Positions 1 to 9,973 of a DNA stretch of 64,000 bases are shown piece by piece. Within the stretch, counting starts at the first letter, position 1. Each line of letters opens with the position of its first letter. The DNA is from Bos javanicus. Its lineage: Eukaryota > Chordata > Mammalia > Artiodactyla > Bovidae. The notes beneath the pieces are model-generated. The model was given only the letters and a program-made list of their open reading frames with translations, ran no database searches and had not been told where the DNA came from. A program made the position numbers and the translations under genes. The DNA lies in NCBI RefSeq assembly GCF_032452875.1, contig NC_083873.1, forward strand, positions 79,667,987 through 79,731,986, in the 5' to 3' direction.

Positions 1-465
1 CTATTTCCAGTTTTTTAAGGAATCTCCACTCTGTTCTCCATAGTGGCTGTACTAGTTTGCATTCCCACCAACAGTGTAAGAGGGTTTCCTTTTCTCCACA
101 CCTTCTCCAGCACTTATTGCTTGTAGACTTTTGGATCGCAGCCATTCTGACTGGTGTGAAATGGTACCTCAAAGTGGTTTTTATTTGCATTTCTCTGATA
201 ATGAGTGATGTTGAGCATCTTTTCATGTGTTTGTTAGCCATCTGTATGTCTTATTTGGAGAAATGTCTATTTAGTTCTTTGGCCCATTTTTTGATTTGGT
301 CATTTATTTTTCTGGAATTGAGCTGTAGGAGTTGCTTGTATATTTTTTAGATTAGTTGTTTGTCAGTTGCTTCATTTGCTATTATTTTCTCCCATTCTGA
401 AGGCCTGTCTTTTCAGCTTGCTTATAGTTTCCTTTGTTGTGCAGAAGCTTTTATACTTTGTCTTG
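1..465 (-). mobile_element. L1 fragment, ORF2 C-terminal region
   Basis: Read on the minus strand this encodes the familiar end of the L1 ORF2 protein, including the stretch about ambient-host mutations typical of L1 (KRCSTSLIIRE-like segment, then TATMENRVE-like segment). The copy runs off the left window edge and stops being recognisable near 465. Stops break the frame. It is a dead 5'- and 3'-incomplete copy. Confidence 0.85.
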
Positions 466-1917
466 ATTCTGAAATGTGTCTTTAAAACTGTTTCCAGGTC
501 TTTCATTTACTTAGTCAACATCCTTTCCCATTAGCAAAATAGAATTTCCAATATGTTCTTCTCTATTTGAATCAACTCCCAATTACAACTCCAGTCACTA
601 TAAACAGATTCCTTAGTATTTTTTATCAGAGAGAAAATATGTATCTCTTAATTTCTTATACACCATCTATAAATATTGACACTGTCTTCCCATTTTATTT
701 CCTGTCATAATGGCATATGTTTTCTTCTTATACAGAGTTAAAATGCCAATTTGAAGTTTGGATCTCATCCTTAACTTCCTCAGTAGAAGTATCACTTCAT
801 TAAACCTCCTCACTTCTCTACGTACCTCAAATAACATGTACCAAAAATTACTGAATTTCTATCCCTGGCCAGGCAGTGGTTTAGGGTTTAGAATATGGTG
901 TAGTCAAATTCACTCTTGGCTTGTGAAACACACTCCATTTTTGATGAGTTATATAGTATTCAAATGATCACACATGAACAATTTCAAATCCAAATCTCTA
1001 TGCAAATTTGGATTTAAGAGATAATTTGATAAATAATTTATTTAAGTAAGGCCTTAGGGAGGCTTTCCTAAAGAAGTGATTTTTCAGCTCTGATAGTAAA
1101 GAAGAGGCATTTTTGAAAAGGTATTGGAAAGATGTATATTTCCAAGCAAGAACACTTCAGTTGGAGGGGGCACAACACTCTAATATAAAAATATAATAAT
1201 GAAGAAACTAGGATGACTGAAATGCAGAAAATAAAGAGATCTGTGGATGATATAGCTGGGGAAGTAGATGCAAATCAATTAACTAACAGATTATTTTATC
1301 ATCAAGTTTTAGCACTTAGAACTTAAATCATCCTATATATTTCAAGCATGAAGGGAGTTAATACAGGAAATTAGGAGCATTAAAATTTCTTGGAGTTTCT
1401 GGAAAAATATGAACCAGACATGTTGCCACGTGACAATGCAGCTTGTCTTCATAGCAGTATTCCAAAGTCCAAAAGGTTATGCTGCCTCTGACTCTAGTAC
1501 TGTTACCTCGATGAAACACAGTATCTAGACATGAAATGCCACACTGGTAATCACAAACACTAAAGTCTCTCAAAACTTGTCAACACCACAGCATCAGGCT
1601 GTGTTAAAATATTGTACTTCAAAATTCCCTGTTTCATAGAAGCATGCCTCAGTGACTGAATGCAATTCCTATATTAAGTTCACGATGTTAATTAACCTAG
1701 GAAATGTAATGTTTAGATTCCTCGCAGTTCAGGAAGGTGCTAGGAACTGTTTGAGAATGGATTCTGACTGACCGTATCCCATAAACTGTACATATGTAAA
1801 ATATATTGACTTTTAATCATAAAGCAGTATAATCCATTAAGTAGTTTTGATATATGATCGGGTTGTCTTTTTGGAACTATAAGGGGTTTTTTTTTTTGTA
1901 TGGAGAATGGTTTAAAT
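466..1917. other. Repeat-poor AT-rich stretch
   Basis: About 1.45 kb with no repeat family, exon-like structure or RNA gene that I recognise. Only short chance frames of up to about 70 codons occur. The right end, from 1918, is the first copy of a 57-bp sequence repeated at 3636. Confidence 0.5.
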
Positions 1918-1974
1918 AAATGCAAAATGGATTCTTAAAAGAAGTTTGGAAGTTTTTGCAATGTTGGTTAAAGC
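1918..1974 (+). repeat. 57-bp direct duplication, copy 1
   Basis: This stretch matches 3636-3692 in the same orientation at 56 of 57 positions; the one difference is C at 1959 against A at 3677. Sequence outside the two copies does not match. The pair brackets 1.66 kb holding the palindrome at 2003-2221 and an L1 ORF1 piece. Confidence 0.85.
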
Positions 1975-2002
1975 TGAGAAATGATAGCACACTCTTTTTA
2001 TG

Positions 2003-2221
2003 GTCTAAGAATCTATTTGAGATAAAACTTAACTAGTAAATGCACAAGTCTTACCAATGTTATTCCCTTAGTGTTTTTTTTTTTTTTTTTAACCTGTCTT
2101 TTATTTATGGTATGATCATGTAAATAAAATACGGGTTAAAAAAAAAAAAACACTAAGATAATAACATTGGTAAGACTTGTGCATTTACTAGTTAAGTTTT
2201 ATCTCAAGTAGATTCTAAGAC
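2003..2221. repeat. Long fold-back palindrome (about 100-bp arms)
   Basis: Arms 2003-2107 and 2121-2221 are reverse complements with roughly six mismatches and a length difference in the central homopolymer (17 T against 13 A). The loop is the 13 bases at 2108-2120. The pairing runs through the poly-T/poly-A block and on into the inner TTTTATTTA/TAAATAAAA stem. It matches no SINE or MITE that I recognise. Confidence 0.9.
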
Positions 2222-2980
2222 AAACACTTAAGTGCAAGAACTTCTTTTGATGTGACTCAGAGAAACACTGAGGTACAGGATGAAATGAGAGAAGAATGGA
2301 AACCATTTCAGATGTCTTATTTAAAAAAAAAATACTATGCTGTGGTCACCTGGAGTCCATTGCTGCTGCATTCCTTACAGACAGTATAGAGAATTCTGCA
2401 TCAGTATCTTATGAAATGATAAATGATGCTGGAGAATTAATCTTCTAAATCCTACCCATCATTATCTGAAAGTTGCTTCTAAATAATTCACTTTCTAGTA
2501 CTGCTGGCCTGCCAAACATGTGGTTTGAGTGTACCAGAGAAAGACTCTGGGGAACAGGTCATAGGCACTTGCAATAGCCAAAAGCATAAATAAGAATAAT
2601 AAAAACTCTGGAAATACGGACAAGGAAGTAACAGCATCTGTTACAAAATCAGATTGGATACAGATATTTATAGAAGAAGATATAAAAGATGGCTTCAAAA
2701 TTTATATTTTGATCAACTGAATAGTTATAGATGCTTTTTACCAATGACAGAAAATCATGTATCAAGACAGATTAAGAACCTATTATTGGAAACAGTAGAT
2801 TCGAAGTGCCACTGATAGATTTATAAAGATATGTCAAACAGGTACCTGAATGTATGACCTCAGAGAAGAGATAAGAGGCAGACATTTACATTTTGTAGAT
2901 ATTAAAACCACAGTGTGCACAGTGGTCCCTTTCGTCAGGCCTATGTACCCAACCCATTTTCCAGTCACTATCATTACTGT
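2222..2980. other. Unassigned stretch before an L1 ORF1
   Basis: No repeat family recognised. The last part (about 2850-2980) may be L1 5' leader, because it runs into a clear ORF1. No gene is supported. Confidence 0.4.
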
Positions 2981-2984
2981 TGCA

Positions 2985-3635
2985 GCACCAAACCAAACAA
3001 AAGAGGAAGAGATAGGGAATCTACCTGATAAAGAATTCTGAATAATGATAGTGAAATTGATCCAAAATCTTGAAATCAAAATGGATTCACAGATAAATAG
3101 CCTGGAGACAAGGACTAATAAGATGCAAGAAAGGTTTAACAAGGACCTGGAAGAAATAAAAAAGAGTCAATATATAATGAATAATGCAATAAATGAGATC
3201 AAAAACACTCTGGAGGCAACAAATAGTAGAATAACAGGCAGAAGATAGGATTAGTGAATTAGAAGATAGAATGGTAGAAATAAATGAATCAGAGAGGAAA
3301 AAAGAAAAACAAATTAAAAGAACTGAGGACAATCTCAGAGACCTCCAGGACAATATTAAACGCTACAACATTCGAATCATAGGGGTCCCAGAAGAAGACA
3401 AAAAGAAAGACCATGAGAAAATACTTGAGGAGATAATAGTTGAAAACTTCCCTAAAACGGGGAAGGAAATAATCACCCAAGTCCAAGAAACCCAGAGAGT
3501 CCCAAACAGGATAAACCCAAGGCGAAACACCCCAAGACATATATTAATCAAATTAACAAAGATCAAACACAAAGAACAAATATTAAAAGCAACAAGGGAA
3601 AAACAACAAATAACACACAAGGGAATTCCCATAAG
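2985..3635 (+). mobile_element. Ruminant L1 fragment, ORF1 N-terminal and middle part
   Basis: Closely resembles ruminant L1 ORF1 from before its first codons to the segment encoding HKGIPIR. Identity to the L1 pattern ends abruptly at about 3635, where the second copy of the 57-bp duplication starts. There is no ORF2, 3' UTR or poly(A). Retrotransposed L1 copies normally keep the 3' end, so this copy lost it by rearrangement or arrived by another route. Confidence 0.85.
3045..3635 (+). pseudogene. L1 ORF1 (RNA-binding protein), broken
   Basis: L1 ORF1p is the coiled-coil RNA chaperone of the L1 ribonucleoprotein. The N-terminal part reads from the ATG at 3045 with a charged, heptad-rich composition (MDSQINSLETRTNKMQERF and on). 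A two-base loss near 3237 shifts the frame and gives a stop at 3246-3248. The rest continues from 3271 in another frame through the RRM-like segment RYNIRIIGVPEE and ends at KGIPIR, where foreign sequence replaces the C-terminal domain. The open frame that continues to 3837 is read-through into non-L1 DNA. Confidence 0.8.
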
Positions 3636-3692
3636 AAATGCAAAATGGATTCTTAAAAGAAGTTTGGAAGTTTTTGAAATGTTGGTTAAAGC
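3636..3692 (+). repeat. 57-bp direct duplication, copy 2
   Basis: Second copy of 1918-1974 with one mismatch. It abuts the broken end of the L1 ORF1 exactly. Confidence 0.85.
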
Positions 3693-4583
3693 CAAAATTG
3701 GAGCTCACAGATATGACCTCTCCATAGAATTTTCCTCAACTAGAATCAGTCTGTTCACCACAAAATTAATGCATCACCACAAGAATGGCTTACAAATATC
3801 CATGGCCACCACATTCAATTTATCTAAGCATGGATAGACTTTACTTGGAATGATATTCTTGCCCACTTTTTTCCCTCTTCACATTTTTAACATTATTCCC
3901 CAGTCATGCACATGGTTCTCTTACAAACAATCTGCAAATAAATCATGCATATCTTAGCCACTGTCTCACATGAGTAAAATGTATAAGCAGGTGGCATGGA
4001 ACCCTGTGTAACTTACCAATATTGCACTCATGCTTCAAGCCCAGCTCACACCTCTGGTCTCTTGAATGGTTTATTTTGAATTACTGACAGTAGAGGAAAT
4101 ATCTCAGGATTAGTTTATTTATGTGTGACCTGGGGATGTAGGTTGGAAAGGTGAGAATAATCTGTTGCTGAAATACAACTCCACTTAGGGACTGCCATGA
4201 AAGGTTATTATGAAAGGAAATCCTCTGTTATCAGAGCCTTAGACATTAACCTGGTCATTTACTTTCTATGGAGAGGGAAGTGACCTGAATTGAAGTATAT
4301 ATACTGAGTCATGGTCAGTGGTAAATGCTAGGCTGATCTGAGGTCTGGAAGACTGAGGACAAGACAGCCTAGGAAAGAGATAAATGGATTATTCTACTGG
4401 AGGTGACATTAAGTGTGACGATCTTTTTTATGGCACCTTTTCCCTAACCAGAGATCAGACCCCACAAAAGAAAGAGCAAAAAAGTGAACATGCTGACTCA
4501 TCTATAATGATGAGTTAGCTTGTGTCACTTGCTATATCAGTGCTCTCAAAAAGGCACACAGCCATAGCAATAGAGACAGATAA
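3693..4583. other. Unassigned unique stretch
   Basis: No repeat or gene recognised. No frame with domain-like composition. Confidence 0.45.
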
Positions 4584-4702
4584 CTGAAATAAAAATCTAT
4601 AGACTAACACAACATTGTAAATCAACTATGCTCCAATAAAAGCTAATTTAAAAAACAAACAAACAAAAAACAAACAAACAAAAAAAAACAAAAAAAAAAC
4701 CT
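4584..4702 (+). mobile_element. L1 3' end with A-rich tail
   Basis: Matches the last bases of ruminant L1 3' UTRs (ACTAACACAACATTGTAAAT, then a CCAATAAA-type end), followed by an A-rich (CAAA)n tail. It is a severely 5'-truncated insertion of about 120 bp. Confidence 0.75.
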
Positions 4703-4867
4703 AGAAAAAGTGAAATCATACATTCTGGATTCTGACCCTGCTCCACTTTAAAGGATATGTGTGTTTTAAGATACTGCATTTGCTTAGCAGTATTTATTGA
4801 TTTCTAAAACAAACTTTGAATTTCACAGAGAATAGATTACTGTAAGAAAATCTCAATACTGAACACT

Positions 4868-5145
4868 GCTGCTGCTGCTGCTAAGTCGCTTCAGTCGTGT
4901 CTGACTCTGGGCGACCCCATAGACGGAAGCCCACCAGGCTTCCCTGTCCCTGGAATTCTCCAGGCAAGAACACTGGAGTGGGTTACTGTTTCCTTCTCCA
5001 TTGCATGAAAGTGAAAAATGAAAGAGAAGTTGCTTAGTCGTGTCCTACTCTTAGCAACCCCATGGACTGCAGCCTACTAGGCTCTGCCTTCCATGGGACT
5101 TTCCAGGCAAAAGTACTGGAGTGGGGTGCCATTGCCTTCTCCAAT
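4868..5145 (-). mobile_element. BOV-A2 SINE (dimer)
   Basis: Two BovB-3'-end-like monomers in tandem, read on the minus strand, with the AGC-repeat tail seen as (GCT)n at the left. The candidate TSD is TGAACACT at 4860-4867 and 5146-5153. Such SINEs are moved by BovB enzymes. Confidence 0.9.
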
Positions 5146-5153
5146 TGAACACT

Positions 5154-6483
5154 AAATGAAATCATAACAAAATAACTATGTAAAACAAAGAAAAAACAGT
5201 TTAAAAAGAAATGTTTGTGATAATTTGTATGCCTTCAGTTGACTCTTATACTACCTTGAGGGGTTCCTAACGTAAAAAGTTTAGAAAATTCTTTAAAATA
5301 TCACATTTTTAATTAATAGGATTAATGGCTAAATGACTGTGTCCGTATTTCATTTAATTTTACTCCGTAGAATGATGTTATAGAACATGTACATAAAAAT
5401 GCAAATTACTTGGCCTATTTAAAATTCATTATATCTTTGTCTGTTCAGTGTTACTTAATTGAATTAGACATTTAATTTTGACCTGAATTGAAACTCTAAT
5501 ATGCAACATGTTAGTTCATTTGTTTTAGTGTATATTTCTATTGGTGTTTTCTGCTTTATAATAGAAAGATATATAGAACAGAGATTTAATTTATTAAATG
5601 ATGTACAATATGTGTTTCAGAAACTGAATTTGAGAATGCCAGTAGTTGTTTACACACATTTTTAAGTTAGTAGGTTTCAGAAAGAATGGAATGGTCATTT
5701 AATCTGTTAGCAAATGAGAACAGAAACTTTATGTTACAATATATGTTTATTTAATAATTGCATATATTTTATTTAATAAATATTTATTATAAACAAAATT
5801 ACAAATTACACTGTATTAGTATGATGAGTATATGTTTAACTTCATAAGTAACTGACATTTTTTTTTCCCCAAATTGTGGTATTTTAAATACTCAATTGTG
5901 CAGAATGAGATTTCCAGATGCATTGTATCTTTTCCACACTGAAAACTTCATCTTCCTGTGTATAATGGTACTCACTATAGTTTTAGTTTGAAGTTCCTTG
6001 AGGAATATTTATGTAAAAAAAGTTTTTGTGATTATTGGACATATATATCTATGCTTTCAAAATTCTACATTTTATTTATTTCTTTTTTTTTTTTACCTAG
6101 GCCAAAAACACTAACAATTAACATGATTACATCATTCATTGAGTTTTGAAATCATAAGTATAAATGATCCAACTTTGTTCACTTTCAATATTACTTTGAA
6201 TATTTTGAGTCACTTACTTTTCAGAATCATTTTTGTAGTAGCTATGAAAATCATGTTGGGATCATTTTAAATAATGGGGAAACTGAAATCTTAACAATAT
6301 TAAATCTTCTAATCCAAAAGCATAATATATTTTCCCTTTTAATTCCCATATTGACATGATTATTTCTCTACATGTTTTATAGATTAGCCCATTTTTATTA
6401 ACTTAATTCCTATTTCATGTTTTTCTGCTACTTTAAACTGTAGTTTTTAAATGTATACTTTCTAAGTATTTGTTTCTGCTATC
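5154..6483. other. AT-rich repeat-poor stretch
   Basis: About 1.3 kb without a recognised element. It has short poly-T and AT runs only, and the longest frame is 63 codons and featureless. Confidence 0.5.
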
Positions 6484-8703
6484 AGATCAGATCAGTCGTT
6501 CAATCGTGTCCGACTCTTTACGACTCCATGAATCGCAGCACGCCAGGCCTCCCTGTCCATCAACAACTCCCAGAGTTCACTCAGACTCATGTCCATCGAG
6601 TCAGTGATGACATCCAGCCATCTCATCCTCTGTCGTCCCCTTCTCCTCCTGCCCTCAATCCCTCCCAGCATCAGAGTCTTTTCCAATGAGTCAACTCTTC
6701 CCATGAGGTGGCCAAAGTACTGGAGTTTCAGCTTCCGCATCATTCCTTCCAAAGAAATCCCTGGGCTGATCTCCTTCAGAATGGACTGATTGGATCTCCT
6801 TGCAGTCCAAGGGATTCTCAAGAGTTTTCTCCAACACCACAGTTGAAAAGCATCAATTCTTTGGCGCTCAGCCTTCTTCACAGTCCAACTCTCATATCCA
6901 TACATGACCACAGGAAAAACCACAGCCTTGACTAGACAGACCTTTGTTGGCAAAGTAATGTCTCTGCTTTTGAATATGCTATCTAGGTTGATCATAACTT
7001 TCCTTCCAAGGAGTAAGCGTCTTTTAATTTCATGGCTGCAGTCACCATCTGAAGTGATTTTGGAGCCAAGAAAAATAAAGTCTGACAGTGTTTCCACTGT
7101 TTCCCCATCTATTTCCCATGAAGTGATGGGACCGGATGCCATGATCTTTATTTTCTGAATGTTGAGCTTTAAGCCAACTTTTTCACTCTCCACTTTCACT
7201 TTCATCAAGAGGCTTTTTAAGTCCTCTTCACTTTCTGCCATAAGGGTGGTGTCATCTACATATCTGAGGTTATTGATATTTCTCGTGGCAATCTTCATTC
7301 CATCTTGTGTTTCTTCCAGTCCAGCATTTCTCATGATGTACTCTGCATATAAGTTAAATAAACAGGGTGACAATATACCACCTTGACGAACTCCTTTTCC
7401 TATTTGGAACCAGTCTGTTGTTCCATGTCCAATTCTAACTGTTGCTTCCTGACCTGCATACACATTTCTCAAGAGGCTTATCAGGTGGTCTGGTATTCCC
7501 ATCTCTTTCAGAATTTTCCACAGTTTATTGTGATCCACACAGTCAAAGATTTTGGCATAGTTAATAAAGCAGAAATAGATGTTTTTCTGGAACTCTCTTG
7601 CTTTTTCCATGATCCAGAGGATGTTGGTAATTTGATCTCTGGTTCCTCTGCCTTTTCTAAAACCAGCTTGTACATCAGGAAGTTCACTGTGCACATATTG
7701 CTTTAGCCTGGCTTTGAGAATTTTGAGCATTACTTTACTAGCATGTGAGATAAGTGTACTTGTGCAGTAGTTTGAGCATTCTTTAGCATTGCCTTTCTTT
7801 GGGATTGGAATGAAAACTGCTCTTTTCCAGTCCTGTGGCCACTGCTGTGTTTTCCAAATTTGCTGGTATATTGAGTGCAGCACGTTCACAGCATCATCTT
7901 TCAGGATTTGGAATAGCTCAACTGGAATTCCATCACCTCCACTAGCTTTGTTTGTAGTGATGCTTTCTAAGGCCCACTTGACTTCACATTCCAGGATGTT
8001 TGGCTCTAGGTCAGGGATCACACCATTATGATTATCTGGGTCATGAAGATCTTTTTTGTACAGTTCTTCTGTGTATTCTTCCCATCTCTTCTTAATATCT
8101 TTTGCTTCTGTTAGGTCCATACCATTTCTGTCCTTTATCGAGCTCATCTTTGCATGAAACGTTCCTTTGGTATCTCTGATTTTCTTGAAGAGATCCCTAG
8201 TCTTTCCCATTCTGTTGTTTTCCTCTATTTCTTTGCATTGATCACTGAAGAAGGCTTTCTTATCTCTTCTTGCTATTCTTTGGAACTTTGCAGTCAGATG
8301 TTTACATCTTTCCTTTTCTCCTTTGCTTTTCACTTCTCTTCTTTTCACAGCTATTTGTAAGGCCTCCCCAGACAACCATTTTGCTTTTTTCCATTTCTTT
8401 TTTTATGGGAATGGTCTTGATCCCTGTCTCCTGTACAGTGTCACAAACCTCATTCCATAGTTCATCAAGCACTCTATCTATCAGATCTAGGCCCTTAAAT
8501 CTATTTCTCACTTCCACTGTATAATCATAAGGGATTTGATTTAGGTCATACCTGAATGGTCTAGTGGTTTTCCCTACTTTCTTCAATGTAAGTCTGAATT
8601 TGGCAATAAGGAGTTCATGATCTGAGCCACAGTCAGCTCCTGGTCTTGTTTTTGCTGACTGTATAGAGCTTCTCCATCTTTGGCTGCAAAGAATATAATC
8701 AAT
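6484..8703 (-). mobile_element. BovB LINE, 5'-truncated (copy 1)
   Basis: Begins at the BovB 3' tail (CAGATCAGATCAG on the plus strand) and reads on the minus strand through the whole RT region back into the end of the endonuclease, where the SDH motif survives (GADCGSDHELLIAKF). The match stops near 8703, so most of the endonuclease is missing. No clear TSD was found. Confidence 0.95.
6492..8375 (-). CDS. BovB reverse transcriptase ORF, 627 codons, uninterrupted
   Basis: RTE-type reverse transcriptase that would make cDNA by target-primed reverse transcription. The first Met (8375) is inside the linker, not a natural start. Visible motifs are ASGGDGIP (144-151), RT motif A with FDCVDH (catalytic Asp 278), QGGILSP (motif B, 331-337), and YVDD (372-375) where sister copies mostly have YADD. 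The normal C-terminal domain ends at a stop matching the family end (KSRTRLND). A frameshift lies just upstream in a T7 run (8398-8404), where the frame switches to one carrying the endonuclease end (8302-8586). With no endonuclease, promoter or full 5' end it is best seen as a fossil that by chance has stayed open. Ala-to-Ile beside the motif A Asp is unusual. Confidence 0.8.
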   Translation of the reverse strand: MSGEALQIAVKRREVKSKGEKERCKHLTAKFQRIARRDKKAFFSDQCKEIEENNRMGKTRDLFKKIRDTKGTFHAKMSSIKDRNGMDLTEAKDIKKRWEEYTEELYKKDLHDPDNHNGVIPDLEPNILECEVKWALESITTNKASGGDGIPVELFQILKDDAVNVLHSIYQQIWKTQQWPQDWKRAVFIPIPKKGNAKECSNYCTSTLISHASKVMLKILKARLKQYVHSELPDVQAGFRKGRGTRDQITNILWIMEKAREFQKNIYFCFINYAKIFDCVDHNKLWKILKEMGIPDHLISLLRNVYAGQEATVRIGHGTTDWFQIGKGVRQGGILSPCLFNLYAEYIMRNAGLEETQDGMKIATRNINNLRYVDDTTLMAESEEDLKSLLMKVKVESEKVGLKLNIQKIKIMASGPITSWEIDGETVETLSDFIFLGSKITSDGDCSHEIKRRLLLGRKVMINLDSIFKSRDITLPTKVCLVKAVVFPVVMYGYESWTVKKAERQRIDAFQLWCWRKLLRIPWTARRSNQSILKEISPGISLEGMMRKLKLQYFGHLMGRVDSLEKTLMLGGIEGRRRRGRQRMRWLDVITDSMDMSLSELWELLMDREAWRAAIHGVVKSRTRLND

Positions 8704-9204
8704 AGAAATACAATTGAATTACTTTACTGATCTTGAACACTGCAACATTTCTAAATTCATTTATTGGTTGTAGTAACCATTTTTCCATTTCCTTAGATAT
8801 TTCTAAAACAAACATGTCATCCATGAATATGGGAAATTTTACTTTTCTCTTTCAGAAAGCATGCTTTTAATTTCTTAAACTTGTTTCATCTGCCCCCAAC
8901 CCAATGGCTGGTATTTCCAGTGTAAGTTAAATAAGTCATAAAAGCAGTAATCTTTGCCATTTTTAAGACTAAAGTTTTATAAAATTCAGTATTTAACCAT
9001 TAAGTATTTTACTGATCGTACCCTTCTTTAAAGGAGCCTAATAAGATTGAGGAAGATACCTAATATTTCAAGTGTGTGAAAAATATTTTACCTTGTACTG
9101 GTTTTGTTTTATTAAGAAAGCTTCTATATGTATCCATTATTATGATGATGCATTTTTCTCATCCATCCTGCTTATACTGTAAATTATGTGAATTGTTTTC
9201 AAGA
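8704..9204. other. Unassigned AT-rich stretch
   Basis: About 500 bp with no recognised repeat or gene. Confidence 0.45.
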
Positions 9205-9330
9205 TAACTGTATAAGGAAAATTTTAGATTCATGGTAAAATGAACAGAAGGTAGAGATTTTCCATATAACCCCTGCTCTCACACATGTACAGACATCTTC
9301 AATATCAACATCCCCCTCAAGAATGGTGTT
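9205..9330 (+). mobile_element. Old L1M-type 3' UTR fragment, part 1
   Basis: Resembles the 3' UTR of old mammalian L1 families (CATATAACCCCTGCTCTCAC, then the ATCAACATCCCC segment). It continues at 9733 after unrelated sequence. Orientation was inferred from the order of the two parts. Confidence 0.55.
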
Positions 9331-9732
9331 ATGACTCTGTGCTGTGAACTCCTGGAACTGCCCAAATTTGAGAGGGTATAAAAGACTCATGGGGTGATCT
9401 TGAAGACTCTGAGGAGGAAGATGAGGATGAAAGTGGCAGTAATGAAGCTATCTTTCTTGATAGTACAAAAATGGACACAGGATTAGAAGTTTCTAATATT
9501 GGAACCCAAGACACCCCATACAGTGCTCTCAAACAGTGAAGAAGAAGAAATGATCACTTTTCTTATTTCAAGAAAATAAAAACACACACCATCACTGCAA
9601 CACAAGTAAAAGCACCAAGTGACAAGGCAGTAGATAACAGAAAAAAGAAGAGACCGGTTAATTAAAGTTCACATAGTTGTGTATTTGTATATATAACTAT
9701 TATAAAGGTATTTAGTCAGCACTAAAAAGAAA
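9331..9732 (+). other. Unidentified insert within an old L1, possible processed-pseudogene piece
   Basis: About 400 bp that splits the L1M-like sequence. One plus frame (about 9392-9535) reads an acidic stretch, DLEDSEEEDEDESGSNEA, followed by a stop. Another frame ends NRKKKRPVN with a stop. AATAAA occurs near 9575. Acidic then basic runs resemble nuclear-protein tails, so a decayed retrocopy is possible, but I do not recognise a parent gene. Confidence 0.3.
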
Positions 9733-9967
9733 TGTATTACAACTGATAAACCTACATTGAAAAACCTACATATGGTGAACCAACATTGATGTACCACTAT
9801 CATAATAAATTCCACAGTTTATATCACTGATTCACACTTGGTGTTTTACATTCTAACTGTTTTTAACAAATGTATAATGGCATGTATCCACCATTACAGA
9901 TTCATATAACATAGTTTCAATAACCTAAAATTCTCTCTTTCCCCATAAGCAATGATTTCTCTACTGT
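9733..9967 (+). mobile_element. Old L1M-type 3' UTR fragment, part 2
   Basis: Carries the recognisable stretch around CTTGGTGTTTTACATTCTAA and ATAATGGCATGTATCCACCA, matching old L1 3' ends. It is the continuation of 9205-9330 and was later cut by BovB copy 2. Confidence 0.55.
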
Positions 9968-9973
9968 ATCCAT

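Noticed and set aside
1358..1573. 71-codon minus frame with several Cys
   Set aside because: No domain, no neighbours, no codon bias; the length is expected by chance in 64 kb.
3271..3837. 188-codon frame as an intact ORF1 protein
   Set aside because: Only the first two thirds is L1 ORF1; the rest is read-through after the L1 breaks at 3635.
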